Shown here: positions 60,885 through 64,000 of the stretch, one piece after another
Layout: each line of letters opens with the position of its first letter
Position numbering within the stretch: the first letter of the stretch is position 1
NCBI GenBank assembly: GCA_028673005.1
Contig: CM054116.1
Span: 75,046,838-75,110,837, forward strand
Origin: Tanypteryx hageni
Taxonomy: Eukaryota; Arthropoda; Insecta; Odonata; Petaluridae
Length of the DNA stretch: 64,000 nucleotides
Reading direction: 5' to 3'
Made by a program: the position numbers and the translations under genes
Notes under the pieces: generated by a model
The model's input: only the letters and a program-made list of their open reading frames with translations
Told to the model about the DNA's origin: nothing
Databases searched by the model: none

Positions 60885-63800
60885 CGATTCGATTACATCC
60901 ACAACAAGAGATCGACAATTATTTCTTGAACATGTATTTACACGACACAGAATTCCATACAACTTCGTGAGGCAAGGAAAACCAAATTTATTGAACGAAA
61001 AATATTTTACTGTAGTTTTTCTTCAAAAAAAATTACCAAGGTAAAAAAACGAAAAGTCGGCATACAACACGCGAAGTATTTCAAGACCGCGAACAACATT
61101 CCATTTACGGATAATCTATCGCGAGAAAAAAACACCACTTTTCAAAAGTAGATAACGCGACACGCTCGAATTTAAAAAAAAAGAAAAAAAAACCGGGAAT
61201 ATTTCCATTCGTTCACAATTTTTGTCGCGGCGGTCCATCGACCGAAATAACGACCGAGTCATAAAAAGACATAAAGCCTCCCACCAGGTCTCGCGCCAAG
61301 GTTTCATTACGTCTCATTAGCCACCGTCAAGCATTCACGAGCGCCCGCATCCACGTACATACTGCTCGAAGAGCGATGCGCCGCGGCTTGACACATTCGC
61401 GGGAGCGGACGACTCGATTTTTCCAAACCTTTTCGGAGAGAAAGGACGGGGCGTGTGCGCGCCATTCTCATTTTACGTAATGTGACATTTCTTTTGATGA
61501 CATCTCCATTACGGGCACGAGGCCGTCTTTTATTTTCGATCCTTCTCCTCCACCCGTTCTTTCTTCTCTCCCCAGTGGCCACGTATAAAACATTTTCGCA
61601 GGGACCACCCTCCCGCGGTTTAACATTTCCAGAATAAAAAAAAACGAGGAAAAACAAAACGAAAAAAGTCCTCGCGTGACTGCGGGCATTGCCGACTGTC
61701 GACGACCTTTTAATAATTCCCCTTCTCTCTCTCTCTCACTTGTGACATACATCGCGCCGACGTGATTTGTGGCCATTTCTGCGATTACTTTGAAAATAAT
61801 TCCGTCCCTCTATATCTCTTTCCCCCTATTTATTACTCGCGAGACGCACAAAAGAGGTGGCTTTTTTTGAAGCCCTTTTTGAAACGCGTAAAAATAAATG
61901 AGTGGCCATTTTCCCTCCCTCTCTCTTTACCCCGCCGGCTGTTTTTATTGCGCTAATCAATCTCCGGCGGAAAACCTTTTGATATTTTCCTTCGCCGCGT
62001 CTCTCGCGATCGCCAATTAACATCTCTCGAACTGGTCGATACGTACAACTCGCCTCTCCACCTCCTCTCCCAGCTCGAGTAAACATAAAACACCGCGGAA
62101 CGCCACGACGGACCGAATGAGGATTTTATTGCCGCAAAACGACGATCGCCACCTCTCTCTCTTTCGCGGAATGGCGGCGCTAGAATAGAACTCTCCGATG
62201 CTTAAAAAAAAGACAATCTGACCCTCTCGTTTTTTTAAGAGAAACTTTTTCGCGAAATAATCGCCCTCCGTCTCCCCTTTAAAACCGCCCGTAAAAACGG
62301 AACGATCGAAACAAACTCGAAGCGTTAATAGTAATAAAAAAATCCGAATTCTTCCCCTTAAAAAGAGATATCGCTTCGGAAAACGAGAGCGCGGATATCA
62401 GGAAAGGAGGGTTGTTATACCGCGCGTTAAAACTCCCGACGCGTTCAATTCGAGGAAGAAAACTCTTTTAAGTCGGGATGCGTTCTGGTGGGTACCTTTA
62501 CGTTTTAAAATGTTAATTGAGCCGTTAAAATTTTAATCCATCGCCCGCGCATCGAGGAAGGAAACGGACGAAAATTCCCCCGTCGACACTTCTGTCGCCC
62601 CTTTTAATCCGGTAAGGATTTACGGCCGACATCATTCGCTCGACCGTACCAATCCGCGAAACCCGAGAACCGTGCGATTTAAATTTCGCAACTCCGCCCA
62701 ACTCCGCATAAAAAAAATAAGTTTGTACGGAGACGAGGAAAAGCGACAGGAATCCGAGAGAGGAAAAAAGATAGGAGAGAACCGTTCAGGAGAAAAACCA
62801 CACAACCCTCCAAGGGTTGGTATCGCCTGTCTAACCTTTCCCGAAATCCCTCGGGAGAGAAAGAAAAGACGGGCGAGGGAGGAAAAGGGTGGGGGAGGAG
62901 AGAAAGACCCAAACCACACATGCTTCCTCCCGACCTCCCCCTCCCAAAAACTCTCGAAAAAATCCACACCACCCGCTTCCTGGAGCACAAGGACCAAGGA
63001 GGAACCACGTACGCTCACGCACTCCCCTCGCCCAAGACCTAACCGCCCGATGTCACCTAGGCTCTCCATCCTCCCTCTCCCTCCCACAAAAACCCTCATT
63101 CCGAAGCAGGGAGGACCACCGGTTACCCATTCCACCACAAAACTCACGCACGAACAGACGCACGCACGCACAGACACATTCACAACTCCTGCCCTCCTCC
63201 ATCCAACACACGATAGGAGGGATACCCTCAGAGAGAAAGAGAGAGACCTAAACAAGCCTAGTGGGTGACGGATGTGAGGTTTGGTTAAGGGGAGGTTTCT
63301 TAAAGGAAAGGGAAGTGGCGGGAAGGAGGCGAGAGGGAAGAAAGGAGACGCCGGGAGGGGGATGGACGGGAAGGACGAAAGGAATGGGAAGAGTAGAGAG
63401 GTCAGAAAAAAAAAGAAAATAAAAAAACGAGCATTCGCCACCCACTTTCTTTACAAATCTTTTGTATGCAAGGGGAAAGGAAAAAACAGCTGGGAGCGTG
63501 GGGTATAGGACCCCACGAATCCCTCCTCCGTCTGCGCGAGGGTTTGCTGCGTGGAGTTGTAAATCGGAGGAGATAGGCGAGGAGATGTAAGCAGGATACG
63601 GAGAAGAGGAGGGTAGGAGACGTGGTTGAGTAAGCAGCAGTCACCATGGAGAAAGGAGGAGGGGAGCGAGACAAGACGGTCGTGGTCTGGAGGGAAGGAC
63701 GAGTGCGTGGTGTGACTACGCGACTGGCGCCAACAATAAAGAGCCAGGGAGGACTTTTTTTCTTCCCGTCTCCATCCCCACGACGATCATTTTCATGTGG

Positions 63801-64000
63801 CATAACCGCTGGAGACACAAAGGGAAGGAATCTTTTGTCTAGAAAATATTTTTTTCTATTTTTGTTCGATGGATTTTATTCCGTTAAGAACCGTGATGCA
63901 AGAGAAAGAATTCAAGTTGAGCAAAACTGAAGTTATAAAAAATTCAAGTCACAGAATAAGAGAACGTACGGGGAAGTCAATGGGGATGAATATGTCCTCA
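60885..64000. other. non-coding sequence, no gene seen
   Basis: CG-containing unique-looking sequence with poly-A/T runs (61170-61192, 61638-61655), CT patches (61723-61738, 61912-61928) and a GA-rich zone (63290-63420, 63560-63690). A 269-codon minus frame at 62632-63441 and a 198-codon plus frame in the same span have no recognisable domain. A perfect 8-bp hairpin CGTGGGGT/ACCCCACG lies at 63497-63517. Confidence 0.5.

Noticed and set aside
62632..63441. 269-codon minus frame opposite a 198-codon plus frame
   Set aside because: Both strands are open over a biased region. The minus product is Phe/Ser/Gly-rich without domains and the plus product is Lys/Arg/Pro-rich.

Overview
This 64 kb window looks like non-coding nuclear DNA from a eukaryote, most likely an arthropod and probably an insect. 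No stretch reads as a protein-coding gene, an rRNA gene or an intact tRNA gene. All reading frames are short. The long ones (220-300 codons) lie on purine-rich simple repeats and translate to Ser/Leu/Pro or Gly/Arg/Glu monotony. No exon of a recognisable protein family was found on either strand. CG dinucleotides are common throughout, unlike a vertebrate genome. The repeats fit an arthropod: hAT-like and pogo-like MITEs (short non-autonomous DNA transposons), tRNA-derived SINEs, LINE 3' ends, and a short stem-loop repeat that I recall from insect sequence but cannot verify here. The species cannot be named.

Three kinds of sequence alternate. (1) Purine/pyrimidine simple repeats: main tracts at 4550-5205, 13650-14080, 26650-26815, 29745-30180, 40980-41240, 45575-45730 and 46410-46640, with many short (GA)n runs. 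All seven main tracts carry the purines on the + strand. (2) AT-rich stretches holding decayed mobile elements. The best supported are a pogo/Tigger-like MITE at 8392-8577 (TA duplication), hAT-like MITEs at 11804-12069, 30523-30792 and 35308-35568 (8-bp duplications), weaker hAT relatives at 20675 and 53509, SINE heads near 6.4, 7.4, 11.4, 15.4, 35.7 and 52.6 kb, and two related LINE 3' ends at 40930 and 45739. (3) Moderately GC-rich unique sequence with no recognisable content.

The most notable observations are: a perfect 33-bp inverted repeat with a 6-nt loop at 18052-18123; two LINE 3' ends that sit inside purine-rich tracts and share a stem-loop with a compensatory base-pair change; hAT-like elements inserted at nearly the same target word (TTCTAAG); three copies of a ~50-bp stem-loop repeat, one inside a 14-bp TG-rich minisatellite at 47205-47519; and the shared strand polarity of the large purine tracts. 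No gene cluster or new multi-gene system is visible. The window appears to be intergenic or a large intron.
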